Assembly (NCBI GenBank): GCA_003545435.1
Contig: DPYI01000025.1
Location: 84,376-109,976 of the forward strand
DNA: 25,601 bases
Direction of reading: 5' to 3'
Source of the DNA: Patescibacteria group bacterium
Lineage (GTDB): Bacteria; Patescibacteriota; Microgenomatia; UBA10105; UBA927
The notes beneath the pieces were generated by a model that saw nothing but the letters and a program-made list of their open reading frames with translations, did not search any database and was not told the origin of the DNA. A program made the translations under genes and the position numbers. Shown one piece after another: positions 16,615 through 23,639 of the stretch. Position 1 is the stretch's first letter; each line of letters opens with the position of its first letter.

Positions 16615-17727
16615 CTAGCTTTTCTTCCAAATCACTTTCGAGTACATGGTGAAATTCCAAATAAGCCCGAGTCCGACGCCCAGGATATATGCATAGAAAT
16701 ACGCAGGGATTCCGAAAAGAAGCGTTCCTACGTAAACCGTTCCCGACTGGATGACGAGGGCGCCTAACGATGTTATATTGAATTGGACGAACTTCAGTAT
16801 CGTCCTTTTCCCTTTGATTTTCCTCTCCCTAAACGTCCAGGCGTTATTGAGGATAAAATTGGAAATGATTGCGCATTCCGCTCCTATTGCGCTTCCCACT
16901 GCCGGATGAATTCCTATCATTTTTAGGCCGACAAGGATAACGGTGTTTATAAGAAATCCTATCGTTCCGACAACGGCAAACTTTCCGAAATGTCCCTCAA
17001 GAATATCCGTTATTCGAGCCCGTATCACATACTCAAGGACATTTTTGATATATTCAAACGGTGCGATTTTTGATCGTCCGTAAAGCCTGTCAGTAAAATG
17101 AAACGGTATTTCGACAATCTTTGCCCTCTGTTTCACTGCTTTATGAAGAAAAGCAATTTGAAATACGTACCCGCTGTATTCTTTCATTTCATCCTGTGCC
17201 TGGATAAAAAAATGTTTTTTGAACGCCCGATACCCTCCTGTCCAGTCGTGCACTGACGGATAACCCAGACCAAATCGCACTATTGCATTTCCGACGATGC
17301 TGAATATTTTTCTGTGCAATCCCCAATTTTCCGGAATTGATCCTCCTTTGATGTACCTGCTGCCGACTGCAAAATTAGCTCCATTGTCGATAGCCCTGAT
17401 AAATTCCGGCAATTTTTTTGAATCATGGGATAAATCCGCATCCATCTGAACAATGAGATCTGCATCAAGAACATTGATAGCATACGTCATGCCCCGAAGG
17501 AGAGCTTTCCCTAACCCTTCTCTTTTTCCAGAAATACAAAAAACATCTTTATGGGTTTTTTGATATTCTTTTACTGCGTCTTTTGTTCCGTCAGGAGACG
17601 TATCATCAGCCACAAGAAACGATAGGGTATGTTTTTTAATCGCAGGTTTTAACGCTTCAAGCTGGTCAAGAAGCTGAACTATGTTCTCCCGTTCATTATA
17701 CGTAGGTAAAATTACTACGATATTCAT
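16615..17727 (-). CDS. Polyprenyl-phosphate mannose synthase fused to GtrA-like membrane domain
   Basis: Two-domain protein, 370 aa. Residues 1 to about 240 are a Dpm1-type GT2: VVILPTYNERENI at 4-16, ADDTSPDGT at 40-48, REGLGKALLRG at 69-79, MDADLSHD at 95-102 (metal-binding DAD), GSRYIKGG at 122-129, and HDWTGGYRAF at 160-169. Residues from about 248 to the end form four helices of the GtrA/GtcA type (GKFAVVGTIGFLINT, later FILNNAWTF). Known: Dpm enzymes make polyprenyl-phosphate-mannose (or a related hexose), and GtrA-type proteins are thought to flip such carriers. The fusion would make and flip the donor used by the GT-C enzymes downstream. The ATG at 17727 is preferred over a TTG at 17763 that would run into the upstream SDR gene. 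No Shine-Dalgarno. Confidence 0.92.
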   Translation of the reverse strand: MNIVVILPTYNERENIVQLLDQLEALKPAIKKHTLSFLVADDTSPDGTKDAVKEYQKTHKDVFCISGKREGLGKALLRGMTYAINVLDADLIVQMDADLSHDSKKLPEFIRAIDNGANFAVGSRYIKGGSIPENWGLHRKIFSIVGNAIVRFGLGYPSVHDWTGGYRAFKKHFFIQAQDEMKEYSGYVFQIAFLHKAVKQRAKIVEIPFHFTDRLYGRSKIAPFEYIKNVLEYVIRARITDILEGHFGKFAVVGTIGFLINTVILVGLKMIGIHPAVGSAIGAECAIISNFILNNAWTFRERKIKGKRTILKFVQFNITSLGALVIQSGTVYVGTLLFGIPAYFYAYILGVGLGLIWNFTMYSKVIWKKS

Positions 17728-17744
17728 AGTAAGAGGACGGGAGA

Positions 17745-18704
17745 TTATATCCGTTCTCTCCAATAATTGAGGAGGTCTTCCATCGTTTTTTCAAATGGAA
17801 TTTCTGGAATCCAACCCGTCTTTTGACAAAATTTTGTATTATCTCCGATAAGAACCGGCACATCTGATGGCCGCATGCGGGACGGGTCTTCTTTTATCGT
17901 CACGCGTACTTTGCTCTTACCCAACAGGAGATTCAGCATGTCTTTTGCTTTCACCGCTTTTCCAACGCATATGTTGTATACTTCTCCCGGTTCGCATTTT
18001 TCTACAGCAAGCACATATGCTCTCACCATATCCCGTACATCAGTCCAGTCGCGCTGAGCTTCCAGATTTCCGACATAAATAACCGGTTCCTGCTTGCCTT
18101 TTTCAATCATCGCAATTTGTTTGGCAAAATTTGAGGTGACAAATGTTTCTCCTCTCCGGGGACCGGTATGGTTAAATCCGCGGGTCCGAATAATTTTCAT
18201 TTGATAGGAACAGAAATACTGATATCCCAAATAATCCATAGCGACTTTTGATACTGCATACGGACTTTGGGGACGCAACGGGTTGGTTTCTTTGATCGGC
18301 ACTTCATCAGGATGTACTAATCCGTATTCTTCGGAAGAACAGGCAATTTGGATGACAGCGTCAATTTTGGCCTGTCTTACTGCTTCAAACAAATTTGCTG
18401 ATCCGATAATATTCACCTCAAGTGTAACAGACGGTGAAACCCATGACGTAGGGACAAACGACTGAGCAGCTAAATGGAAAATATAATCCGGCTTAATGCG
18501 GGACACCGTTGCGTATAAACTATGAGAATCCAATAGATCTGCATCCTCCAGATGAAGCTTATTGATAATTGATTCGATATGATCCATTTTCGATCGCGGA
18601 CGGGATAATCCATATACTTCATACCCTTTTGATAATAATAGTTCTGCCAAGTGACTGCCAACAAATCCTGCAATGCCGGTAATGAGTACTTTCTTTGCTG
18701 CCAT
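17745..18704 (-). CDS. GDP-mannose 4,6-dehydratase/GDP-4-keto-6-deoxymannose reductase-type SDR
   Basis: Extended short-chain dehydrogenase/reductase, 319 aa, acting on a GDP-hexose in the cytoplasm. Seen: the NAD(P) glycine motif GIAGFVGSH at 10-18, HLAAQSFVPTS at 77-87, SSEEYG at 123-128 and YAVSK with catalytic Tyr149/Lys153. RGFNHTGPRRGETFV at 175-189 resembles GDP-mannose dehydratase (Gmd), while FAKQIA after it and the MRPSDVPVLIGDN...FEKTMEDLLNYWR ending are shared with Rmd reductases. At 319 aa it is shorter than most Gmd proteins. It may thus be either the dehydratase or the reductase of GDP-D-rhamnose/fucose-type synthesis; no second such gene is in the window. It has the best ribosome binding site here (AAGGAGGA, about 10 bases before the ATG) and its own promoter. 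Confidence 0.85.
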   Translation of the reverse strand: MAAKKVLITGIAGFVGSHLAELLLSKGYEVYGLSRPRSKMDHIESIINKLHLEDADLLDSHSLYATVSRIKPDYIFHLAAQSFVPTSWVSPSVTLEVNIIGSANLFEAVRQAKIDAVIQIACSSEEYGLVHPDEVPIKETNPLRPQSPYAVSKVAMDYLGYQYFCSYQMKIIRTRGFNHTGPRRGETFVTSNFAKQIAMIEKGKQEPVIYVGNLEAQRDWTDVRDMVRAYVLAVEKCEPGEVYNICVGKAVKAKDMLNLLLGKSKVRVTIKEDPSRMRPSDVPVLIGDNTKFCQKTGWIPEIPFEKTMEDLLNYWRERI

Positions 18705-18733
18705 ATACGTACATCCTCCTTTTTCCTTCTATT

Positions 18734-18794
18734 GTCATCCCGAGGCTTTTTTGGAGGAATCCCGAATGGGATTTCTCACTGCGTTCGAAATGAC
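18734..18794. repeat. Inverted-repeat element in leader of the GDP-sugar SDR gene
   Basis: 61-bp element with arms GTCATCCCGA (18734-18743) and TCGAAATGAC (18785-18794). In minus-strand RNA these pair over 10 positions with two G-U wobbles. Inside is a second stem at 18754-18777 (GAGGAATCCC/GGGATTTCTC with a GAAT loop). The arms are identical to those of the element at 20159-20195. It falls between the promoter and the ribosome binding site, so every transcript from that promoter would carry the hairpin about 30 bases before the ATG. No U-run follows, so it is not a standard terminator. Confidence 0.75.
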
Positions 18795-18820
18795 GATAAT
18801 CGCATTTATTATTCTTTCTT

Positions 18821-18849
18821 ATTATACCTTCAGTTGTTCTTCCTGTCAT
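18821..18849 (-). promoter_or_regulatory. Sigma70-type promoter for the GDP-sugar SDR and downstream glycosylation genes
   Basis: On the minus strand a consensus TATAAT (18826-18821) is preceded, with the ideal 17-base spacer, by ATGACA (18849-18844), which matches the -35 consensus at five of six positions. The -35 box begins on the last base of the ugd TAA stop codon. Transcription would start near 18814, giving a leader of about 110 bases that contains the inverted repeat at 18734-18794 and a strong Shine-Dalgarno. It lies in the longest gap of the window, which supports a real start of a second transcription unit. Confidence 0.65.
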
Positions 18850-20147
18850 TACATGCGTCCAACCCCATAGTAGACAAATCCCAGATCTTTTACAGATTGC
18901 GGATTATAGATGTTTCTTCCGTCAAAAAGAACTCTCCCTTTTAATTCTTTCGCTAAACGTACTAAATCAATCTGCCGAAATTCATTCCATTCCGTGATAA
19001 CGGCAACTGCATCTGCTCCGCGGGCTGCTTCGTATGCGGATGTTGCGTACGTTATGCCTTTCGGAAGCACTGTTTTTGCATTGTCTATTGCAACAGGGTC
19101 ATAGGCAACAATATGCACGCCTTTTTTCAAAAGTTCCGTAATAATATCTATCGATGGGGCTTCGCGCATATCATCGGTATTAGGTTTAAATGAAAGCCCG
19201 AATATGGCTATGGTCTTCCCTTTTACCTCCCCGTCAAAATGTCGGGTAATTTTTTCAATAAAATTCTTTTTAACCTCCTTATTGACGTCTTCAACTGCCT
19301 GAAGAAGGGAAAAATTATATCCGCGATCTCTGGCTATCGCAATAAGAGCCTTCACGTCTTTTGGAAAACAGCTCCCTCCATACCCGACCCCGGGATAAAG
19401 AAATTCTCTTCCAATTCTCCGGTCTAGTCCAACTCCTTCAAGAACCTTTTCAACGTCCGCACCCACTTTTTCAGAAAGAATCCCGATAGCATTCGCAAAA
19501 GAAATTTTTGTGGACAACATGGAATTTGAAGCGTATTTAATAAGCTCCGCAGTTTCAACGTTGCATAAAACAACGGTGCCGTCGATCGGCTTATGAAATT
19601 CCGTTAAAAGATTTGCTGCGCGTTGGGAGTTGGTTCCGATAACCACCCGATCAGGATGAAGAGTGTCGGATATTGCCGTTCCTTCACGTAAAAATTCCGG
19701 TACTGATGCCATGGCAAACGATGATCCGTCAATTTTTTCCGATGCGATGATTTCTCCAACCTTTTTATTTGTCCCGGGAGGAACAGTGCTTTTGACGGAA
19801 ACAACTTTGTATCCGCGAAGATTTTTTGCAATCTCACGGCTTGCGTTAAACACCTCAGTCAAATCAGCCTCTCCAGTGTTTTTCGGCGGCGTCCCGACGC
19901 AGATAAATACGATCTGTGAAGGAACGATTGCTTCTTTGTAATCCAGAGTAAAGAGAAGCCGTCCAGCCTTAACATTCCTTTTAACAAGCTCTGACAATCC
20001 CGGCTCAAAAAAGGGAGCAATGCCTTTTTTGAGTTTTTCAATTTTTTCTTTAGTTCTCCCAACCACCCACACTGTATTTCCTAAATCCGCAAATACAGAG
20101 GCGCTGACAAGCCCTACATATCCGTGTCCGATAAACGCAACAGTCAT
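18849..20147 (-). CDS. ugd: UDP-glucose 6-dehydrogenase
   Basis: Cytoplasmic NAD-dependent enzyme, 432 aa, oxidising UDP-glucose twice to UDP-glucuronate. Seen: the Rossmann motif IGHGYVGLVSA at 6-16, ICVGTPP at 82-88, KSTVPPGT at 119-126, PEFLREGTA at 150-158, ELIKYASNSM at 201-210 with the conserved Lys and Asn, and GYGGSCFPKD at 255-264 with catalytic Cys260. The second nucleotide-binding domain has FGLSFKPNTDDMREAPS. Length and motif order are normal for the UGDH family. GDP-mannose 6-dehydrogenase is a related alternative but less likely from these motifs. It follows rfbD, with a repeat element filling the gap, and its stop runs into the promoter of the next unit. UDP-glucuronate would supply an acidic sugar for the glycan. 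Confidence 0.92.
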   Translation of the reverse strand: MTVAFIGHGYVGLVSASVFADLGNTVWVVGRTKEKIEKLKKGIAPFFEPGLSELVKRNVKAGRLLFTLDYKEAIVPSQIVFICVGTPPKNTGEADLTEVFNASREIAKNLRGYKVVSVKSTVPPGTNKKVGEIIASEKIDGSSFAMASVPEFLREGTAISDTLHPDRVVIGTNSQRAANLLTEFHKPIDGTVVLCNVETAELIKYASNSMLSTKISFANAIGILSEKVGADVEKVLEGVGLDRRIGREFLYPGVGYGGSCFPKDVKALIAIARDRGYNFSLLQAVEDVNKEVKKNFIEKITRHFDGEVKGKTIAIFGLSFKPNTDDMREAPSIDIITELLKKGVHIVAYDPVAIDNAKTVLPKGITYATSAYEAARGADAVAVITEWNEFRQIDLVRLAKELKGRVLFDGRNIYNPQSVKDLGFVYYGVGRM

Positions 20148-20158
20148 ATGAATGAAAT

Positions 20159-20195
20159 GTCATCCCGAGGCCGTTAGCCAACGGATCGAAATGAC
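20159..20195. repeat. Short inverted-repeat element overlapping the 3' end of rfbD
   Basis: 37-bp element with the same 10-base arms as the copy at 18734-18794: GTCATCCCGA (20159-20168) and TCGAAATGAC (20186-20195), around a small CCGTT/AACGG stem with an AGCC loop. Its minus-strand reading supplies the last codons of rfbD (FRSVG and the TAA stop at 20174-20176). The other end lies 11 bases before the ugd ATG. It appears to be a short, internally different member of the same repeat family. Confidence 0.7.
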
Positions 20196-21061
20196 GAAAG
20201 TTCTTGTCGTCTTACCGCGTTTAATCCCTCGCCGAACGTATGCAACGTCACTCCCAGAACATCTATTTTACCATGTTTCAGATGCGCATGCTTTGGAGGG
20301 AGTGCCTTTCCTGAAAAGTACTGATCATATAAAACTGGTGTGACTAAGGCGTTATGAAACCTAAACTCTTCCGCAACACACCTTGCAGCTTCATAGGGAG
20401 TAATTCCGTTCAGGGCTACGACATGATAGATGCCACGTGCCTTTGCGGTAATAAGTTTTTCTAGTGCGAAAGCTAAATCATCAATATATGTAGGAGAGAA
20501 TATCTGATCGGTTGGGGTCTGAATCTCCAAACCGCTCTGCATCCGCTCAAGCATTTTATGAACAAAATCCATTTTCCCCACAGGGTTGCTCCTATAAGGA
20601 TTTGCTATACGGATAATGAGGGCAGGCGGCCCTAATGTTTGTACAAGTTTTTCTCCCTCATATTTTGTTTTCCCGTACCATGACAGTGGGTTGGGTGTGT
20701 CATTCTCATCATACGTATCTTGTGTTCCGTCAAATACATAATCCGTAGATATGTAGAGAAGTCGTTTTTCGGTATCGTGGCAGATATTCACTATATTCTC
20801 TGTTGCAGACACATTTACTTTCCAGGAAATGCTTTGTTCTTTCTGATCCTTTTCTTGTTCAGCTCCTTGAACATCAGTGTACGCGGCAAAATGAAATACC
20901 CAAGGAGCAGTCGAACCGGTAATTGTTGTACGAATCCTGGAAAAATCCATCAGATCAAAACCGGTTTCCTTACTTAAGTCCGTAAAAGAAAATTTCGGAG
21001 AAAGTTGAGAGACAACCCGCGAGCCAACCAAACCGGATAATCCGGTTCCGATAATATCCAT
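20174..21061 (-). CDS. rfbD: dTDP-4-dehydrorhamnose reductase
   Basis: Extended SDR, 295 aa, last step of dTDP-L-rhamnose synthesis (NADPH reduction of the 4-keto-L-rhamnose). Seen: cofactor motif GTGLSGLVGS at 5-14, FHFAAYTDV at 56-64, STDYVFDG at 105-112 and YGKTK at 129-133 for the catalytic Tyr/Lys. Later come RIANPYR, where RmlD has the R.sWvyg region, and FSPTYIDDLA, the family's conserved 'PT...DLA' segment. It starts on the base directly after the rfbB stop codon, with a strong GGAGG 10 bases upstream inside rfbB. The last residues and stop codon are provided by an inverted-repeat element, so the original C-terminus may have been changed by its insertion; the core enzyme is intact. 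Confidence 0.9.
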   Translation of the reverse strand: MDIIGTGLSGLVGSRVVSQLSPKFSFTDLSKETGFDLMDFSRIRTTITGSTAPWVFHFAAYTDVQGAEQEKDQKEQSISWKVNVSATENIVNICHDTEKRLLYISTDYVFDGTQDTYDENDTPNPLSWYGKTKYEGEKLVQTLGPPALIIRIANPYRSNPVGKMDFVHKMLERMQSGLEIQTPTDQIFSPTYIDDLAFALEKLITAKARGIYHVVALNGITPYEAARCVAEEFRFHNALVTPVLYDQYFSGKALPPKHAHLKHGKIDVLGVTLHTFGEGLNAVRRQELSSFRSVG

Positions 21062-22087
21062 TTATGTCTTGCCTCCATTGCGGCCGTATTGTTCTTTGTA
21101 ATATGTCTGGTATTCTCCCGATTTAATATGACGCCACCACTGCTGGTTGTTTTTGTACCATTCAATTGTCTTCATAAGCCATGTATCAACATCGTGAAGC
21201 GGTTTCCACCCGAGCTCCTTATGAATTTTGTCCCAATTGATAGCGTATCGCCGGTCGTGTCCGGGCCGGTCTTTCACAAATTCTATAAACGACTCGTCTT
21301 TTCCCAAAAAAGAAAGAATTTTTTTAACGATGGTAAGGTTATTGAAATCCTGGTCTGTTCCGCCGATGCAGTATGTCTCCCCTATTTTTCCTTTTTGCAG
21401 GACGAGGTCTATTGCCCGGCAATGATCTTCAACATACAGCCAATCACGGATATTGAATCCGTCTCCGTAAACCGGAACCTTTTTTCCTTCTATACTATTG
21501 GTGATGGCAAGAGGAATAAGTTTTTCGGGGAATTGGTATGGACCATAGTTATTGGAACAATTAGTAATCGTCATCGGCAACCCATAGGTATGGTAATATG
21601 CCCGCACTAAATGATCGGATGATGCTTTGCTTGCAGAGTACGGGCTCCGGGGATCGTAAGGAGTAGCTTCCGTAAACTTTTTTGAATCATGAATATCCAA
21701 ACTTCCGAACACTTCATCAGTCGACACATGGTGAAATCGTTTGACCCCGGCTTTGAGCGATGCCTCAAGAAGTACATGCGTTCCGACAATATTTGTTTGA
21801 ATAAATGGGGAAGATTCAAGTATTGACCGATCCACATGGCTTTCTGCGGCAAAATGAACCACCGTATCAACATCCGCAAGAGCCTTGATTACAGCATTCG
21901 TATCACAGATATCACCATGAATAAACACATAATTCGGAAGATTTTCGATTTCTTTAAGGTTTTCCAAATTCCCCGCGTAGGTCAATTTATCAAAATTAAT
22001 AACTGAATCTTCTGGATGAGTTCTCATCCAGTAAAGAATAAAGTTAGATCCGATAAATCCGGCTCCGCCGGTAACAAGTAAGTTCAT
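21062..22087 (-). CDS. rfbB: dTDP-glucose 4,6-dehydratase
   Basis: Extended SDR, 341 aa, full family length. It converts dTDP-glucose to dTDP-4-keto-6-deoxyglucose using bound NAD. Seen: TGGAGFIGSN at 6-15, KLTYAGNLENL at 34-44, HFAAESHVDRS at 78-88, VSTDEVFG at 121-128 with the Thr-Asp-Glu of dehydratases, and YSASK with Tyr150/Lys154. Further on are NCSNNYGPYQFPEKLIP, NIRDWLYVEDHC and GHDRRYAI, all standard for RmlB. It lies between rfbC (74-base gap with an AT-rich hairpin) and rfbD (no gap). Only a weak GGAA precedes the ATG, so the hairpin may influence initiation. Confidence 0.95.
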   Translation of the reverse strand: MNLLVTGGAGFIGSNFILYWMRTHPEDSVINFDKLTYAGNLENLKEIENLPNYVFIHGDICDTNAVIKALADVDTVVHFAAESHVDRSILESSPFIQTNIVGTHVLLEASLKAGVKRFHHVSTDEVFGSLDIHDSKKFTEATPYDPRSPYSASKASSDHLVRAYYHTYGLPMTITNCSNNYGPYQFPEKLIPLAITNSIEGKKVPVYGDGFNIRDWLYVEDHCRAIDLVLQKGKIGETYCIGGTDQDFNNLTIVKKILSFLGKDESFIEFVKDRPGHDRRYAINWDKIHKELGWKPLHDVDTWLMKTIEWYKNNQQWWRHIKSGEYQTYYKEQYGRNGGKT

Positions 22088-22097
22088 AAAGTTCCGA

Positions 22098-22151
22098 GTT
22101 TATAAAGTAATAAAGTATAAACAACTCAATAACTTTATTAACTTTACAAAC
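22098..22151 (-). other. AT-rich hairpin between rfbC and rfbB
   Basis: Arms at 22098-22116 and 22132-22151 are inverted repeats of each other, with one single-base bulge and one position that is a G-U pair in minus-strand RNA, around a 15-base loop. Each arm itself contains two copies of a TAAAGT-like word. The stem ends about 10 bases before the rfbB ATG. A TATACT that could act as a -10 box overlaps the loop and one arm, but no good -35 accompanies it. There is no U-run after the stem, so termination is unlikely. Confidence 0.5.
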
Positions 22152-22161
22152 TTTCAACTCA

Positions 22162-22635
22162 TCATGTTATATTTTTATTCGTAATCGGTTTGCCCTGCAC
22201 CCAATCATACCCGATTGCAGGATCGTTATACAGAATTCTCCCTTCCTCTGTTTTTGAATATTCACCGCTTGTCACATAGACCAAATCAGCAGGTCCTTTG
22301 AGGACTTTGCATCCATGAGCAACTCCGGCTGGAATTTTTATAATAACAGGTTCACCTTCTTCTCCTGCGACAAACTCCTGTATCTTGTTATATGTTTCTG
22401 ATGATTGCCGCGTATCATATAATACCACTTGTACCGTTCCTTTCATCACATACCACCAATCTACCTGTGTTTTATGTACGTGCCATGCCTTCACCACGCC
22501 TTCAAGCATATATGAATGGGATAATTGCCCAAATCCCTCCTGAAAAAATGGATCGGACGCGCGGATCAACTCCTCAAAAAATCCCCGCTCGTCCGGATGC
22601 CGGACCAATGGTTTGGTTGTGACGCCGTTAATCAT
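22162..22635 (-). CDS. rfbC: dTDP-4-dehydrorhamnose 3,5-epimerase family protein (short, divergent RmlC)
   Basis: Cupin-fold protein, 157 aa, the third enzyme expected for dTDP-L-rhamnose. Seen: PDERGFFEEL at 14-23 (substrate-binding start), VVKAWHVHKTQ at 47-57, where His52 aligns with the catalytic His of RGLHYQ, DTRQSSETY at 74-82, IPAGVAHGCKVL at 101-112, and TSGEY with Tyr126 followed by YNDPAIGYDW. It is shorter than classical RmlC (about 180 aa). By eye, the usual Lys of Q.KLV is Asp59 and the Arg before the His is Lys49. The setting between rfbA and rfbB favours function as the rhamnose epimerase, but a single-position epimerase or related ketosugar isomerase is possible. It overlaps rfbA by 4 bp and has AAGGGA before the ATG. 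Confidence 0.83.
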   Translation of the reverse strand: MINGVTTKPLVRHPDERGFFEELIRASDPFFQEGFGQLSHSYMLEGVVKAWHVHKTQVDWWYVMKGTVQVVLYDTRQSSETYNKIQEFVAGEEGEPVIIKIPAGVAHGCKVLKGPADLVYVTSGEYSKTEEGRILYNDPAIGYDWVQGKPITNKNIT

Positions 22636-23369
22636 AATTTCCCTTCACGGACCATTTTTTCCGCTAATATATTTGCTTTCAAAAGCTCGTCATAAGAAGT
22701 GCCAGCGTCTATCCACCAATCAATCACATGACACCGGAGATTCTTTTTTTGCAAGTATATATTATTCAAATCGGTCACCTCCAATTCGCCTCTGGGAGAA
22801 GGCCGAAGCGTCCGAATATAATCAAATACGTTATGGTCATATATATAAATACCGGTTTGTGCAATATCCGATTTTGGGTGTTGCGGTTTTTCTTCAATGG
22901 ATAGAACACGGCCGTCCTTATCTGTTTCCACAATGCCATATTGATGCTGATTATCTTTCACCCGATACCCGAATATTACTGCGCCCTCTTTGACTGTCTC
23001 GAATTCCTCAACAACCTTTCTCAAGTTAAAATTAAAAATGTTATCTCCCAAAATAACCATAAGAGACTCGTTCTTCGTAAGTTCCTCGGCAAGCATCATG
23101 GCATCAGGAATTCCTCCTTTAGGGTTTTGCTGGACCGCATAATACAAATGTAAACCGAATTCTTCGCCGGATTTGAGAAGATTGGCAAATTGAGCAACGC
23201 TTTCCCCGCTTGTTGTCAAAAGAACCTCTTTTACCCCGGCCTTTTGCATGGCTTCCATGGAGTAATAAATCATCGGTTTATTGTAAACCGGCAATAAATG
23301 TTTATTGGTAACCAAGGTTAACGGCCGCAACCTCGTTGCTAGTCCACCGGCTAAAATTAAACCTTGCAT
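22632..23369 (-). CDS. rfbA: Glucose-1-phosphate thymidylyltransferase (short form)
   Basis: Nucleotidyltransferase, 245 aa, making dTDP-glucose from dTTP and glucose 1-phosphate. Seen: the signature GGLATRLRPLT at 8-18 with Arg13, NKHLLPVYNKPMI at 22-34 with the binding Lys pair, QQNPKGGIPDAMM at about 79-91, LGDNIF with the metal-binding Asp, EEKP after the central domain, TGIYIYD and WIDAGT. The glycine usual in GGxGTRL is Ala11. It ends soon after the core domain, about 45 residues shorter than the E. coli-type enzyme, so the C-terminal helices used in allosteric inhibition there seem absent. A strong AAAGGAG ribosome binding site lies in the 12-base gap after the small membrane protein gene. 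Confidence 0.92.
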   Translation of the reverse strand: MQGLILAGGLATRLRPLTLVTNKHLLPVYNKPMIYYSMEAMQKAGVKEVLLTTSGESVAQFANLLKSGEEFGLHLYYAVQQNPKGGIPDAMMLAEELTKNESLMVILGDNIFNFNLRKVVEEFETVKEGAVIFGYRVKDNQHQYGIVETDKDGRVLSIEEKPQHPKSDIAQTGIYIYDHNVFDYIRTLRPSPRGELEVTDLNNIYLQKKNLRCHVIDWWIDAGTSYDELLKANILAEKMVREGKL

Positions 23370-23381
23370 ACGTTTCTCCTT

Positions 23382-23639
23382 TCACATCCACACAACTGTT
23401 ACGATCAATGTCACCGCAATTGCTCCAACAAGGAGATATTCTACCACAACCTTCGGATGAAGGTCGCCTGCCATGGCGTGATGAATAATTCCCCATGTGG
23501 CATACAAGACGGAAAGAAGAACGCCGATGAGGATTTGCATGGATTTATTGTCCCGTACGAGAAAGAAAAGAAAAACGGTTGAAGACAAAATAATCGTCAA
23601 TGCGGTGAAATTGATATACGAAACCATTCGCTTTTTCAT
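23382..23639 (-). CDS. Small three-helix membrane protein, unknown function
   Basis: 85-aa protein, not assigned to a family. After MKKRMVSYIN there are three hydrophobic segments at roughly 10-27, 34-51 and 66-84, the last running to the C-terminus (VVVEYLLVGAIAVTLIVTVV). A polar stretch with HHAMAGDLHPK separates the second and third. The ATG overlaps the stop of the CAP-domain gene by 4 bp, and GGGGAG lies about 7 bases before it, so it is real and co-translated with that protein. The tight coupling suggests a partner or subunit of the membrane-anchored CAP protein, though no function can be read from the sequence. Confidence 0.8.
   Translation of the reverse strand: MKKRMVSYINFTALTIILSSTVFLFFLVRDNKSMQILIGVLLSVLYATWGIIHHAMAGDLHPKVVVEYLLVGAIAVTLIVTVVWM

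Noticed and set aside
20159..20195. rfbD as a truncated pseudogene
   Set aside because: All RmlD motifs are present and the length is normal; only the last few residues come from the repeat.
21089..21610. 173-aa open frame on the plus strand
   Set aside because: It lies wholly antisense to rfbB, whose motifs are unmistakable, and shows no domain or ribosome binding site.
22613..22993. 126-aa open frame on the plus strand
   Set aside because: It is antisense to rfbA and the start of rfbC, with low-complexity composition typical of a shadow frame.
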